Positions 36,041 to 44,919 of a stretch of DNA of 64,000 nt are shown in pieces. The position numbers and the translations under genes were made by a program. This DNA is from Streptomyces hayashii (GTDB lineage: Bacteria; Actinomycetota; Actinomycetes; Streptomycetales; Streptomycetaceae). Numbering within the stretch: position 1 is the first letter of the stretch; each line of letters starts with the position of its first letter. Under the pieces are notes generated by a model. That model had not been told where the DNA came from and searched no databases. It was given only the letters and a program-made list of their open reading frames with translations. The stretch covers positions 27,132 through 91,131 of the forward strand of contig NZ_JAHHIU010000090.1 in assembly GCF_024539815.1 (NCBI RefSeq). Reading direction: 5' to 3'.

Positions 36041-37912
36041 CGTCTGGTCGTACTGCTGGAGCACCCACAGCTCGTTCTGCACGGCGGCCAGCCGGGCGGG
36101 GTCGTCCCCGGCGCCCAGCCGGGTCAGCTGGGACTGGACGTCGCGGATGCGGCGCTCGACGGCACGGCGGCGGACCGTGACCAGCTGGGCGCCGGCGTAC
36201 ATCTCGTCCACCGTCTTGCGCATGATCGCCTCGACCGCGAGTTCGGTCACCATCGCCCGTACCGCGTCGTCGGGCGCGGCCTCCCGGACCCGTACGAGGT
36301 ACTCCGGGCCGTCCTTGACGCCCCACTCGGCGCCGCCCGCGTCCATGATGGCCTGGCGTACGGCGGCGTAGGGGGCCGCCGTGAACTCGTCGACGCCGTA
36401 CGCGTCGAACGCCGGGGAGACCAGTTCGGGGCGCTGCAGGGCGAGTTTGAGCAGCTCCCGCTCGGTGGCGTAGACGGCGTTGCGGAGATTGAGGGCGGGG
36501 CCGCCCGCGGCGGACCGGGGGGCGGCGTCGTAGGGCTGGGGGCCGCGGCCGGCCGGCGCGGGGCCCTTGCCGCCGCGGTCACGGGCCCAGCGGGCCAGCT
36601 GGGCGACGCGCTTGACGACGAACTGGGTGTCCAGGATGCCGAGCATGCCGGCGAGCTGGACGGCGACCTCGTGCTGGGCTCCGCTGTTCTTGATGCGGGC
36701 GACGATCGGCGCCGCCTCGTCGAGCGCGGCGGCGCGGCCCGCCGGGGTGTCGAGGTCGTAGCGCACGACGATCTGGCGGAGCGCGAACTCGAAGAGGGGG
36801 GTGCGGGGTTCGACGAGGTCGGCGACCGCCTCGTCGCCCTTGGCGAGGCGCAGGTCGCAGGGGTCCATGTTGTCCGGCGCGATGGCGATGTACGTCTCGG
36901 CGGCGAACTTCTGGTCGTCCTCGAAGGCGCGCAGGGCCGCTTTCTGTCCGGCCGCGTCGCCGTCGAAGGTGAAGATGACGCGGGCGCTGCCGTTGTCCAT
37001 CAGCAGCCGGCGCAGGATCTTGATGTGGTCGTTGCCGAAGGCCGTGCCGCAGGTCGCGATGGCGGTGGTGACGCCCGCGAGATGGCAGGCCATGACGTCG
37101 GTGTAGCCCTCGACGACGACCGCGCGGGACGACTTGGCGATGTCCTTCTTGGCGAGGTCGATGCCGTAGAGGACCTGGGACTTCCGGTAGATCGCGGTGT
37201 CGGGGGTGTTGAGGTACTTCGGCCCGTTGTCGGTCTCGTAGAGCTTGCGCGCGCCGAAGCCGACGACCTCGCCGCCGATGTCGCGGATGGGCCACATCAG
37301 ACGGCCCCGGAAGCGGTCGATGGGCCCGCGGCGGCCCTCCTGGGCGAGCCCGGACAGGAGGATCTCCTTGTCGGTGAAGCCCTTGCCGCGCAGGTAGCGG
37401 GTGAGGTGGTCCCAGCCCTGGGGGCTGTAGCCGACGCCGAAGTGGACGGCGGCGGCCTGGTCGAAGCCGCGCTCGGCGAGGAAGATCCGGCCGGTGTCGG
37501 CCTCGGGGCTCACCGCGAGCTGTTCGGCGTACCAGTCGGCGGCGACCTTGTGGGCCTCGACCAGGCGGATGCGTTCGCCGCGCTGGTGGGCGGGGTTGTA
37601 GCCGCCCTCCTCGTAGCGCAGGGTGATGCCGGCCTGGGCGGCGAGGCGCTCGACCGACTCGGAGAAGGTGAGGTGGTCGACCTTCATCACGAACGTGATG
37701 GTGTCGCCGCCCTCCTGGCAGCCGAAGCAGTGGAAGAGCCCCTTGCTCGGGCTGACCTGGAACGACGGCGACTTCTCGTCATGGAAGGGGCACAGGCCCT
37801 TGAGGTTGCCGCCGCCCGCGTTGCGCAGCTGGAGGTACTCGGACACCACGGCGTCGATCGGGACCGCGTCCCGAACAGCCTTCACGTCCTCGTCGTTGAT
37901 CCGTCCTGCCAC
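36011..37912 (-). CDS. dnaG: DNA primase
   Basis: The 633-residue replication primase synthesises RNA primers for lagging-strand synthesis with the DnaB helicase. The CHC2 zinc finger is complete: Cys41, His44, Cys62 and Cys65 (CPFHDEKSPS and HCFGC). The TOPRIM core follows with VVVEGYTDVMA (about 265-275) and the acidic FTFDGDAAGQKA (about 312-322). The C-terminal helicase-binding region runs to LREHGAAAL. Length and domain order are normal for actinobacteria. The GTG start at 37912 gives the family beginning MAGRINDEDVKAVRDA. The 197 bp upstream are almost pure G and C, with no gene visible. Confidence 0.97.
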   Translation of the reverse strand: MAGRINDEDVKAVRDAVPIDAVVSEYLQLRNAGGGNLKGLCPFHDEKSPSFQVSPSKGLFHCFGCQEGGDTITFVMKVDHLTFSESVERLAAQAGITLRYEEGGYNPAHQRGERIRLVEAHKVAADWYAEQLAVSPEADTGRIFLAERGFDQAAAVHFGVGYSPQGWDHLTRYLRGKGFTDKEILLSGLAQEGRRGPIDRFRGRLMWPIRDIGGEVVGFGARKLYETDNGPKYLNTPDTAIYRKSQVLYGIDLAKKDIAKSSRAVVVEGYTDVMACHLAGVTTAIATCGTAFGNDHIKILRRLLMDNGSARVIFTFDGDAAGQKAALRAFEDDQKFAAETYIAIAPDNMDPCDLRLAKGDEAVADLVEPRTPLFEFALRQIVVRYDLDTPAGRAAALDEAAPIVARIKNSGAQHEVAVQLAGMLGILDTQFVVKRVAQLARWARDRGGKGPAPAGRGPQPYDAAPRSAAGGPALNLRNAVYATERELLKLALQRPELVSPAFDAYGVDEFTAAPYAAVRQAIMDAGGAEWGVKDGPEYLVRVREAAPDDAVRAMVTELAVEAIMRKTVDEMYAGAQLVTVRRRAVERRIRDVQSQLTRLGAGDDPARLAAVQNELWVLQQYDQTLREHGAAAL

Positions 37913-38109
37913 GTGGTGAGTCTACGGGGGTGCGCCGACATCTCCGGCGAGCGTGTGGGGGGGGCGCGGGCGATGACCAGTGCGGTCGCGCCGCGCGGAC
38001 GCGGCCGCCCGCGCCCCCGGCGCCGCCCCGGCCGTGGGGCGCGGGTCCAGGGCGCGGGCCGGGGGTGCGGCGCCGGGGCGCCGGCGGGGCGTCGGCGGGC
38101 GCGTGGACG

Positions 38110-39375
38110 CTAGTCGCCGAGGCTCTCCAGCGGCACATGCGGGTCGGCCAGGGCCTCGGTGTCGACGGCGGTCCGTGAGGCGATCAGCTTCTGGATCGGC
38201 TCTGTGACGTCCCACACGTTCACGTTCATCCCGGCCAGGACGCGACCCTCCTTGACCCAGAAGGCGATGAACTCCCGCTTTCCGGCGTCGCCGCGGATCA
38301 CCACCTCGTCGTACGTGCCCGGCGGGGCCCAGCCGCTGTACTCCATGCCCAGGTCGTACTGGTCGGAGAAGAAGTAGGGCACGCGGTCGTACGCGACGGC
38401 CTTGCCGAGCATCGCGCGGGCGGCCGCCGGGCCGCCGTTGAGGGCGTTGGCCCAGTGCTCCACCCGCAGCCGGGTGTCGAAGAGGCCGTGCGGGAAGGAC
38501 GCGACGTCGCCGGCCGCGTAGACGTCCGGGTCGGAGGTGCGCAGCGAGGCGTCCACCGCCACGCCTCCGCCGTGGGCGCGGTCGGCCAGCTCCAGGCCCG
38601 CCGCCTCCGCGAGCGCGGTCCGCGGGGCCGCGCCGATCGCCGCGAGGACGTCGTGGGCGGGGTGTTCCTCGCCGTCGTCGGTGCGGACGGCGAGGACCAT
38701 GCCGTCCTGGCCGACGATCTCGGTGAGCCGGGCGCCGAAGTGGAAGCGGACGCCGTGCTCGCGGTGCAGGTCGGCGAAGAGCGCGCCCAGCTCCGGGCCG
38801 AGCACGCCGTGCAGCGGGGTGGGCTCGGGTTCGACGACGGTGACCTCCGCGCCGTACTCGCGGGCCGCGGCCGCGACCTCCAGGCCGATCCAGCCGCCGC
38901 CGGCGATCACCAGATGGCCGTTGTCGCGGCCGAGGGCGGCCAGGACGCCCTTGAGGCGCTCGGCGTGCGCGAGCCGGCGCAGATGGTGCACGCCCGCGAG
39001 GTCGGTGCCGGGGACGTCCAGCCGGCGGGGCTCGGCCCCGGTGGCGAGGAGCAGCTTGTCGTAGTGGGCGAGGGTGCCGTCGTCGCCGAAGCGGACCGTC
39101 TTCGCGCCGCGGTCGATCGCGTCGACGGTCTGCCCGAGGTGCAGCTCGACGTCGTTCTGCGCGTACCAGGCGGGCTCGTGCACGAAGACGCTCTCGCGCG
39201 AGTCCTTGCCGAGCAGATATCCCTTGGACAGCGGCGGCCGCTCGTAGGGGTGGTCGCGTTCGTCGCAGATCAGTATCACGCGGCCGGTGAAGCCTTCCGC
39301 CCGCAGCGTCTCGGCCGCCTTGGCGCCGGCCAGGCCTCCTCCGACGATGACGAATGTCTGATCCGCGTCGACCAC
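38110..39375 (-). CDS. FAD/NAD-dependent oxidoreductase, ferredoxin-reductase type
   Basis: The 421-residue flavoprotein has the FAD-binding start TFVIVGGGLAGAKAAE, the ATG motif LLLATGAEPR, the NAD-binding loop VIAGGGWIGLEVAAAA and the second FAD motif DVYAAGDVASF, as in rubredoxin or putidaredoxin reductases that feed electrons from NAD(P)H to small iron-sulfur carriers. The C-terminal domain has the aromatic GMEYSGW region of that family. GTG 39375 follows AGGAGG by 6-7 bp; the open frame to 39429 is not supported. No ferredoxin or P450 gene is adjacent, so its partner is unknown. Confidence 0.9.
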   Translation of the reverse strand: MVDADQTFVIVGGGLAGAKAAETLRAEGFTGRVILICDERDHPYERPPLSKGYLLGKDSRESVFVHEPAWYAQNDVELHLGQTVDAIDRGAKTVRFGDDGTLAHYDKLLLATGAEPRRLDVPGTDLAGVHHLRRLAHAERLKGVLAALGRDNGHLVIAGGGWIGLEVAAAAREYGAEVTVVEPEPTPLHGVLGPELGALFADLHREHGVRFHFGARLTEIVGQDGMVLAVRTDDGEEHPAHDVLAAIGAAPRTALAEAAGLELADRAHGGGVAVDASLRTSDPDVYAAGDVASFPHGLFDTRLRVEHWANALNGGPAAARAMLGKAVAYDRVPYFFSDQYDLGMEYSGWAPPGTYDEVVIRGDAGKREFIAFWVKEGRVLAGMNVNVWDVTEPIQKLIASRTAVDTEALADPHVPLESLGD

Positions 39376-39587
39376 GTGATGCCTCCTACCCGGGGGTCTG
39401 GGGGGTGTCCCCCAGATGACAATGTGCATGCCGCCACATGCGAGCGTCCCGCACGGAGCGTGATGGGGGAAGGGGGACGTGCCCGATCAAGGCGTGCGGG
39501 CGCCCGTTCGGGCCCGTTTGGGCGCACCGGACCCGCCCCCGGCGCCGAACTCCGTCGGGGCTCGGCCCGGGCTCGGTCAGGGCTCGG

Positions 39588-40847
39588 TCACGGCCCTGTG
39601 CGCCCGGTGAGGCGGGCGTGCAGCGAACGGGCGGAGGCGTCGGTGAGCGAGGCGATCTGGTCGACGACGACGCGTTTGCGGGCGCGGTCGTCGGGCGCCC
39701 GGTCGAACAGGGCGCGGAACTGGGGGTCCAGGCCGTCGGGGGCGCGCCCGGTGAGGGCGTCCGCGAGTTCGCTGATGACGACGCGCTGGTCGGCGCGCAG
39801 CAGTTCCTGTTCGGCGCGCTGCATGACGTACCGGTCGGCCACCGCCTTGAGGACCGCGCACTCCAGGCGCGTCTCGTACGGTACGACGAGTTCGGCGTCG
39901 TAGCGGGTGAGGGGGCCCGTGCCGTGCCGCGCGCGGGTGGCGCCCTCGGCGGCGAGACAGAAGCGGCCGATGAGCTGGCTGGTGGCGTCCTTGAGGCGGG
40001 CCTGGGCGACCGCCGTGCCGTCGTAGCCGTGCGGCCACCATGGCTGGTCCTGGAGCCGGTCGAGGGCGGCCGCCAGTTCGGCCGGATCGGTGCCGGCGGG
40101 GACGTAACGGCCGACGGCGACCCGGAAGACCTCCTCGCGTTCGGGTTCGGCGCGCAGACAGTCGGGGTCGATGTGCCCCGCGTGCAGGCCGTCCTCCACG
40201 TCGTGCACCGAGTACGCCACGTCGTCCGCCCAGTCCATGACCTGCGCCTCGAAGCAGGTGCGCGCGCCGGGGGCCTCCTTGCGGACCCAGTCGAAGACGG
40301 GCCTGTCGTCCTCGTAGACGCCGAACTTGGGGGAGGCGGGATCGGTCGGGTGGGCGCCCCGGGACCAGGGGTACTTGGTGGCGGCGTCGAGGGCGGCGCG
40401 GGTGAGGTTGAGGCCCACGGAGCCCTCGGGCGTGAACCGCTTCGGCTCGATGCGGGTGAGGAGCCTGAGCGACTGGGCGTTGCCCTCGAAGCCGCCGCAG
40501 TCCCGCGCGAAGTCGTTGAGCGCCTGTTCGCCGTTGTGGCCGAAAGGCGGGTGACCGAGGTCGTGGGAGAGACAGGCCGCCTCGACCAGATCGGGGTCGC
40601 AGCCCAGGGCCGCGCCGAGTTCCCGCCCGACCTGGGCGCACTCCAGGGAGTGGGTGAGACGGGTGCGGGGGGTGGCGTCCCAGGCGTCCGTGCGGGTGCC
40701 GGGCGTCACCACCTGGGTCTTGCCGGCGAGTCTTCTCAGCGCCGAGGAGTGCAGGATTCGGGCGCGGTCGCGTTGGAAGGCGGTGCGGCCCGGACGTTTG
40801 TCGGGCTCGGCCGCCCAGCGTTCCGTTGACGGCAAGTCATAGGGCAT
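39588..40847 (-). CDS. dgt: Deoxyguanosinetriphosphate triphosphohydrolase-like HD protein
   Basis: The 419-residue HD-domain protein begins PYDLPSTERWAAE, then RTAFQRDRARILHSSALRRL and the metal site residues His66 (RLTHSLECAQ), His95 and Asp96 (SHDLGHPPFGHNGE). Asp near residue 210 (MDWADDVAYSVHD) completes the HD pocket. The family cleaves dGTP or other dNTPs to nucleoside and triphosphate; actinobacterial members are annotated dgt although many prefer other dNTPs. Same strand as dnaG with the flavoprotein between, the usual actinobacterial order. The start at 40847 gives the normal length; the frame is open to 40946. Confidence 0.93.
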   Translation of the reverse strand: MPYDLPSTERWAAEPDKRPGRTAFQRDRARILHSSALRRLAGKTQVVTPGTRTDAWDATPRTRLTHSLECAQVGRELGAALGCDPDLVEAACLSHDLGHPPFGHNGEQALNDFARDCGGFEGNAQSLRLLTRIEPKRFTPEGSVGLNLTRAALDAATKYPWSRGAHPTDPASPKFGVYEDDRPVFDWVRKEAPGARTCFEAQVMDWADDVAYSVHDVEDGLHAGHIDPDCLRAEPEREEVFRVAVGRYVPAGTDPAELAAALDRLQDQPWWPHGYDGTAVAQARLKDATSQLIGRFCLAAEGATRARHGTGPLTRYDAELVVPYETRLECAVLKAVADRYVMQRAEQELLRADQRVVISELADALTGRAPDGLDPQFRALFDRAPDDRARKRVVVDQIASLTDASARSLHARLTGRTGP

Positions 40848-41018
40848 GTCTCGACAGTAAGCGGCGGCGCTGACAATCGGGCGTCGCCCTGCTGCCGGAC
40901 GCGCTGCTCCGACGGCTCGCGGGTCGCGTGCGGCCAGGTCGCACACACGCGGTGGGGCCCCACGACGCAGCGGCGCGGAGCCGCCCGACGCAGCGGCGCG
41001 GCCCGGTCCCGCGCGTCG

Positions 41019-41798
41019 TCAGGCGGCGCTGCTCCGGGCTCCCGCCGCGAGGGCCTGGTCGTAGCGGTGGAGCAGCAGGTCGGCCATCGCCGGGTGGGTG
41101 CCCAGAGGGACCGAGGCGATCCAGGGAGCCGCCTGCGCGCACTCCGTCGCGAAGCGGCCGGGAGCGGTGAAGCAGGAGGCGATCGCCACCCTCTCGCTGC
41201 CCCTCCCCGCCAGCGCGCGGAGCGCCGTGGTGACCGTCGGGGTCGCCGTGGACGCGTAGGCGGGGACCACCGGGACGCCGAGCCGTTCGGCCAGGAGCCG
41301 GGCCGTTCGGCGGGTGTCGACGGCCGAGTCCGGGTCGCGGGAGCCCGCGGCGGCGAGGACGACCGCGCTCGCGGCACGCTCCGCCCGGGTCATGTCGGTG
41401 CGCCAGCCCGCCTCCACGAGCCGGGCGAGGAGGGCGTCGGCCAGCAGGGGGTGCGGGCCCAGCGGCGCGGCCACGCGCGTGTGCACCCGGGCTGCCGCCG
41501 CCGTCCCGGGGATGTCCCGCTTGACGTGGTGGCCGCGGGCCAGCAGCAGGGGGACCAGGACGGCCTCCGCCGTGTCGCGGGCGTCGAGCTCGGCGAGGGT
41601 GTCGGACAGCAGCGGCTCGTTGAGCTCGATGTGGCCCAGGCGCACCGGCAGGCCGGGGCGGCGGGCGCGGACGTCGTCCAGGAGGGCGCGGACGGTGCTC
41701 AGCGCACGCGGGTCGCGGCTGCCGTGAGCGACGACGACCAGCGTGGGCCGGCAGGCGCGCCGGCGGGCGTCGAGCTGGACGAGGCTTGGCTGGCTCAT
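41019..41798 (-). CDS. Sirohydrochlorin chelatase-like (CbiX/SirB) protein
   Basis: The 259-residue protein has two CbiX-type halves. The first has LVVVAHGSRDPRA (metal-site His25) and a second histidine in ARGHHVKRDIP; the second half has VVLAAAGSRDPDSA, where the histidine is replaced, and ends PAMADLLLHRY. CbiX proteins insert Fe or Co into sirohydrochlorin. In this neighbourhood the likely product is siroheme, cofactor of the nitrite reductase encoded at 59.7 kb, but that link is inference from proximity. It is a monocistronic gene 221 bp from dgt. Confidence 0.85.
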   Translation of the reverse strand: MSQPSLVQLDARRRACRPTLVVVAHGSRDPRALSTVRALLDDVRARRPGLPVRLGHIELNEPLLSDTLAELDARDTAEAVLVPLLLARGHHVKRDIPGTAAAARVHTRVAAPLGPHPLLADALLARLVEAGWRTDMTRAERAASAVVLAAAGSRDPDSAVDTRRTARLLAERLGVPVVPAYASTATPTVTTALRALAGRGSERVAIASCFTAPGRFATECAQAAPWIASVPLGTHPAMADLLLHRYDQALAAGARSSAA

Positions 41799-41970
41799 GC
41801 ATCCATCCTGACGGCACGAGGTTGCACCGCCGTTGCCTGACCGTCACGAGTGTTTTCCGGCCGTTCACGGCGGGCCCGGCGCCGGTGTGAGGTACTGCGC
41901 GTCGTGCGGACGCGAACCGGATCACCGCGGACTGCGTCTTTCCGGCCGAAGAGCCTGTCGGCCCGTTCGG

Positions 41971-42036
41971 CTGTTGCTCGACCTGCTCGACCTGCTCGAC
42001 GTGCTCGGTTGCTCGACGTGCTCGGCCTGTTCGGCC
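41971..42036. repeat. Degenerate 9-bp tandem repeat upstream of the SanA-like gene
   Basis: About six copies of a CTGCTCGAC-like unit (variants TGCTCGACC, TGCTCGACG, TGCTCGGCC) lie in the divergent region between the chelatase and SanA-like genes. Slippage repeats of this type are common in high-GC DNA. No function is evident. Confidence 0.55.
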
Positions 42037-42059
42037 TTGTGGATCCTGGGGGACACCGT

Positions 42060-42737
42060 ATGAACATCCGTCGGCCGCGGTTGCCGCGCACCCGCGCCGG
42101 TCGGCGCCGCTGGGTGCAGGCCGTGATGGCCGGGTGCGTGCTGGCGCTGCTGCCGGCCACCTGGCTGTACGTGTCCACGGCCGGGCGGCTGGGCACGGCC
42201 GACGACGCGCCGCGCACCGAGGTCGCCGTGGTGTTCGGCGCCGGGCTGTGGGACGGCGAGCCGTCTCCGTATCTCGCGCACCGGCTGGACGCGGCGGCGA
42301 AGCTGTACCGCGCGGGCCGGATCGAGGTCGTCCTCGTCACCGGCGACAACAGCCGCGAGGACTACGACGAGCCCGACGCGATGCGCGCCTATCTCACCCG
42401 GCACGGCGTTCCCGACGCGCGGATCGTCAGCGACTACGCCGGGTTCGACACCTGGGACTCGTGCGTGCGCGCCAAGAAGATCTTCGGCGTCGACCGGGCC
42501 GTGCTGATCAGCCAGGGCTTCCACATCCGACGGGCGGTCGCCCTGTGCGAGGCGGCGGGGGTGCAGTCCTACGGCGTCGGAGTCGACGCGAAACACGACG
42601 TGACCTGGTACTACGGGGGCGCGCGGGAGATCTTCGCGGCCGGCAAGGCAGCCCTGGACGCGGTGTTCGAGCCGGACCCCCGCTTCCTCGGGCCGAAGGA
42701 ACGAGGCGTGGCCCGAGCCCTCGGCTCCACGGGGTGA
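42060..42737 (+). CDS. SanA/YdcF-family (DUF218) membrane-anchored protein
   Basis: The 225-residue protein has one N-terminal membrane segment (VMAGCVLALLPATWLYV). The DUF218 domain follows: EVAVVFGAGLWDGEPSPYL, LVTGDNSREDYDEPDAM, then DYAGFDTWDSCVRAKKIFG and LISQGFHIRRAV. SanA of enteric bacteria affects envelope permeability (vancomycin exclusion at high temperature); YdcF binds S-adenosylmethionine. The exact biochemical role is unknown. The frame is open further upstream, but ATG 42060 with nearby GGGGG and the membrane segment mark the start. Confidence 0.87.
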   Translation: MNIRRPRLPRTRAGRRRWVQAVMAGCVLALLPATWLYVSTAGRLGTADDAPRTEVAVVFGAGLWDGEPSPYLAHRLDAAAKLYRAGRIEVVLVTGDNSREDYDEPDAMRAYLTRHGVPDARIVSDYAGFDTWDSCVRAKKIFGVDRAVLISQGFHIRRAVALCEAAGVQSYGVGVDAKHDVTWYYGGAREIFAAGKAALDAVFEPDPRFLGPKERGVARALGSTG

Positions 42738-42752
42738 CCCCGCCGGCCGCCG

Positions 42753-43520
42753 TCATCGTCCCCGGAACACCGGGGGGCGTTTCTCCAGGAACGCGGCCAT
42801 TCCCTCCTTCTGGTCCTCGGTCGCGAACAGGGCGTGGAACACGCGGCGCTCGTAGCGGATGCCGTCGCGCAGGCCGCTCTCCAGGGCGTGGTCGACGCAC
42901 TCGCGGGCCGCGCGGACGGCGGCGCGGCCGTACGAGGCGATGGTCGCCGCCGCGGCCAGCGACTCGGGCAGGACCCGTTCGTCGGGCACCACGCGGGAGA
43001 CCAGGCCGCACGCCTCCGCCTCCCGTGCGTCCATCGTGCGGCCGGTGAGGACGAGGTCCATCGCCTTGGCCCGGCCGATCAGCCGGGTCAGCCGCTGGGT
43101 GCCGCCGATCCCCGGGATCACCCCGAGTCCGATCTCCGGCTGACCGAACACCGCGGACTCCCCCGCGATCACGAGGTCGCACATCATCGCCAGCTCGCAC
43201 CCTCCGCCCAGGGCGACGCCGTTCACCGCCGCGATCTTCGGGGTGCGCAGATCGGCGAACTCCTCCCACTCCCGGAAGCAGTCCTCCTGCGCCATCTCCA
43301 CGGCCGTCCTCGCCGCCATCTCCCTGATGTCGGCCCCGGCGGCGAAGGCCCGCTCCGACCCGGTGACGACCAGGCAGCCGACAGCCGGGTCCGCTTCCAA
43401 CGGGCGCAGGGCGGCGAGGAGTTCGGCGAGCAGCGCGGAACTCAGCGCGTTGAGCACGTGCGGGCGGTTCAGGCGTACGGTCACGACCGCGCCCTCGCGT
43501 TCCAGCTTCAGGTTGTCCAT
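42753..43520 (-). CDS. Enoyl-CoA hydratase/isomerase (crotonase) family protein
   Basis: The 255-residue cytoplasmic enzyme shows crotonase hallmarks: VRLNRPHVLNALSSAL, oxyanion hole AFAAGADIREM and GVALGGGCELAMM, and the general acid/base glutamates in GGCELA and FGQPEIGLGVIPGIGG. Both catalytic glutamates of hydratases are present, so hydration of trans-2-enoyl-CoA in beta-oxidation is plausible. The start at 43520 follows GGAGACGG; the open frame to 43562 is a low-complexity Glu-Thr stretch caused by a GACGGA repeat. It converges with the SanA-like gene, 15 bp apart. Confidence 0.9.
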   Translation of the reverse strand: MDNLKLEREGAVVTVRLNRPHVLNALSSALLAELLAALRPLEADPAVGCLVVTGSERAFAAGADIREMAARTAVEMAQEDCFREWEEFADLRTPKIAAVNGVALGGGCELAMMCDLVIAGESAVFGQPEIGLGVIPGIGGTQRLTRLIGRAKAMDLVLTGRTMDAREAEACGLVSRVVPDERVLPESLAAAATIASYGRAAVRAARECVDHALESGLRDGIRYERRVFHALFATEDQKEGMAAFLEKRPPVFRGR

Positions 43521-43671
43521 CGTCTCCGTCTCCGTCTCCGTCGCCGTCTCCATCGCCGTCACGGGCTCGTTCCCCTCACGGTCTCCGGCTTCTTCGCCGT
43601 TCTCGTGGCCATCGCCGTCTCGTAGTCGTCGCCGTCCCGTCGTTCTCGCCGTCCCGTCGCTCTCGTCGTCC

Positions 43672-44919
43672 TCACGAGTCCCAGATCGCGCCGTACGCCG
43701 GAATTCCGCGTCGTTCCAGCCCGTGGATGACCTGCCAGGTCAGCTTCTTGTTGGAGATGCAGATCACGGCCTCCGCGCCGAAGTCGCGGTACGCGGCGTA
43801 GGCGAGCGCGACCATGTCGGGCTTGCCGTCGCGGGAGGTGTCCCAGACGACGGCCTGCGGCTGGACGGCGAGGATCTCGTCGACGAGGGCGTCGCCGTAG
43901 GTCGTACGGGGATCGCGCGTCGCCCAGACCAGGCGGGAGGGCACCTGGGCGGCCAGCAGGTGGGGCAGGCAGGGGCCGATGCCGCTGCCCGTCGCCACGT
44001 ACACCACCTTCGTGAACAGGACCTCGATGTTGGCGACGCCGGCGGTGGTGATGCCCTTCGTCCACACCTTCGACGGCAGGTCGTCGATGAAGGAGCCGGT
44101 CCAGTCGCCCGCCCGGGAGATCGTGAGCCGGAAGCCGGACTCGCCCGGGGCCGGGACGTTCGCGAACGAGTGCCACTCCTTGAGCGGACTGCGGCTGATC
44201 GCGGTCGAGGAGCCGGCGAACGGGGTCACGCCGTGGTCGAAGCGAGCCAACGCCACATGTCTGGACGGGCGTTCGGTGCGGACGTCCACCCGGCGCAGCC
44301 GCAGCCAGGGCAGCGCCACGCTGAACGTCACGAGCGCGAGGACCGCCAGGGACAGGGGACCCGGGGCCGTCAGCAGGGTGTGCGTCCAGAAGAGGGCGAG
44401 GGCGCTCCAGCCGCCGAAGCGGTGGATCCTCTCGAAGGCGTCGTGGCGGCGGGAGCGGAAGGGGGGCAGCGCCGTCGCGACGATCACCGCGAGGAGGACG
44501 GTCAGCGTCCAGTTCACGGCCGCCAGGGGCCCGTCGGTCGTCCTCAGCGTGAGCGTCAGGAACCAGGCCGCTCCGGCCAGCGCCCCGCCCACGTGCAGTC
44601 CGCCGAAGTGGTAGACCTTGCCGAGCGTCCAGCGCAGCCGCAACGGCCAGTGCGTCGGAGCCGAGGTCGCCAGCCGGAAGAGAAGGTTGACGACGTACTG
44701 CTGGCGGATCAGCACGGCCAGCGCGAGGTTGGCGAGAGCGGCGTGGCCCAGGGACCGGTCGGACAGCGGACGGCCCGCGTACGCGTATCCCAGGTTGAGG
44801 ACGACGACCAGGGCCGCGAGGCGGTTGTGGTGCATCAGCCGGGGGTGTTTGAGCAGGCGGCGCAAGGCCCCCACGGGAGGCGGGAGTCGGGTGCCGGTGC
44901 GGTTCAGCGAGGTCGTCAC
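43672..44919 (-). CDS. TmpA-like integral membrane flavoprotein (ferric-reductase related)
   Basis: The 415-residue protein has about five or six membrane helices in the first 210 residues, with histidines in HHNRLAAL, FGGLHVGGALAG and IHRFGGWSALALFWTHTLL. A cytoplasmic reductase half follows: FTKVVYVATGSGIGP (nucleotide loop), LVWATRDPRTTYG, VVWDTSRDGKPDMV and a tail ending ISNKKLTWQVIHG then RGIPAYGAIWDS. From memory this tail matches TmpA of Aspergillus and the C-terminal domain of fungal adenylation-TmpA fusion proteins. GTG 44919 overlaps the adenylation gene stop (GTGA), so the two are translated together. Substrate and electron acceptor unknown. Confidence 0.8.
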   Translation of the reverse strand: MTTSLNRTGTRLPPPVGALRRLLKHPRLMHHNRLAALVVVLNLGYAYAGRPLSDRSLGHAALANLALAVLIRQQYVVNLLFRLATSAPTHWPLRLRWTLGKVYHFGGLHVGGALAGAAWFLTLTLRTTDGPLAAVNWTLTVLLAVIVATALPPFRSRRHDAFERIHRFGGWSALALFWTHTLLTAPGPLSLAVLALVTFSVALPWLRLRRVDVRTERPSRHVALARFDHGVTPFAGSSTAISRSPLKEWHSFANVPAPGESGFRLTISRAGDWTGSFIDDLPSKVWTKGITTAGVANIEVLFTKVVYVATGSGIGPCLPHLLAAQVPSRLVWATRDPRTTYGDALVDEILAVQPQAVVWDTSRDGKPDMVALAYAAYRDFGAEAVICISNKKLTWQVIHGLERRGIPAYGAIWDS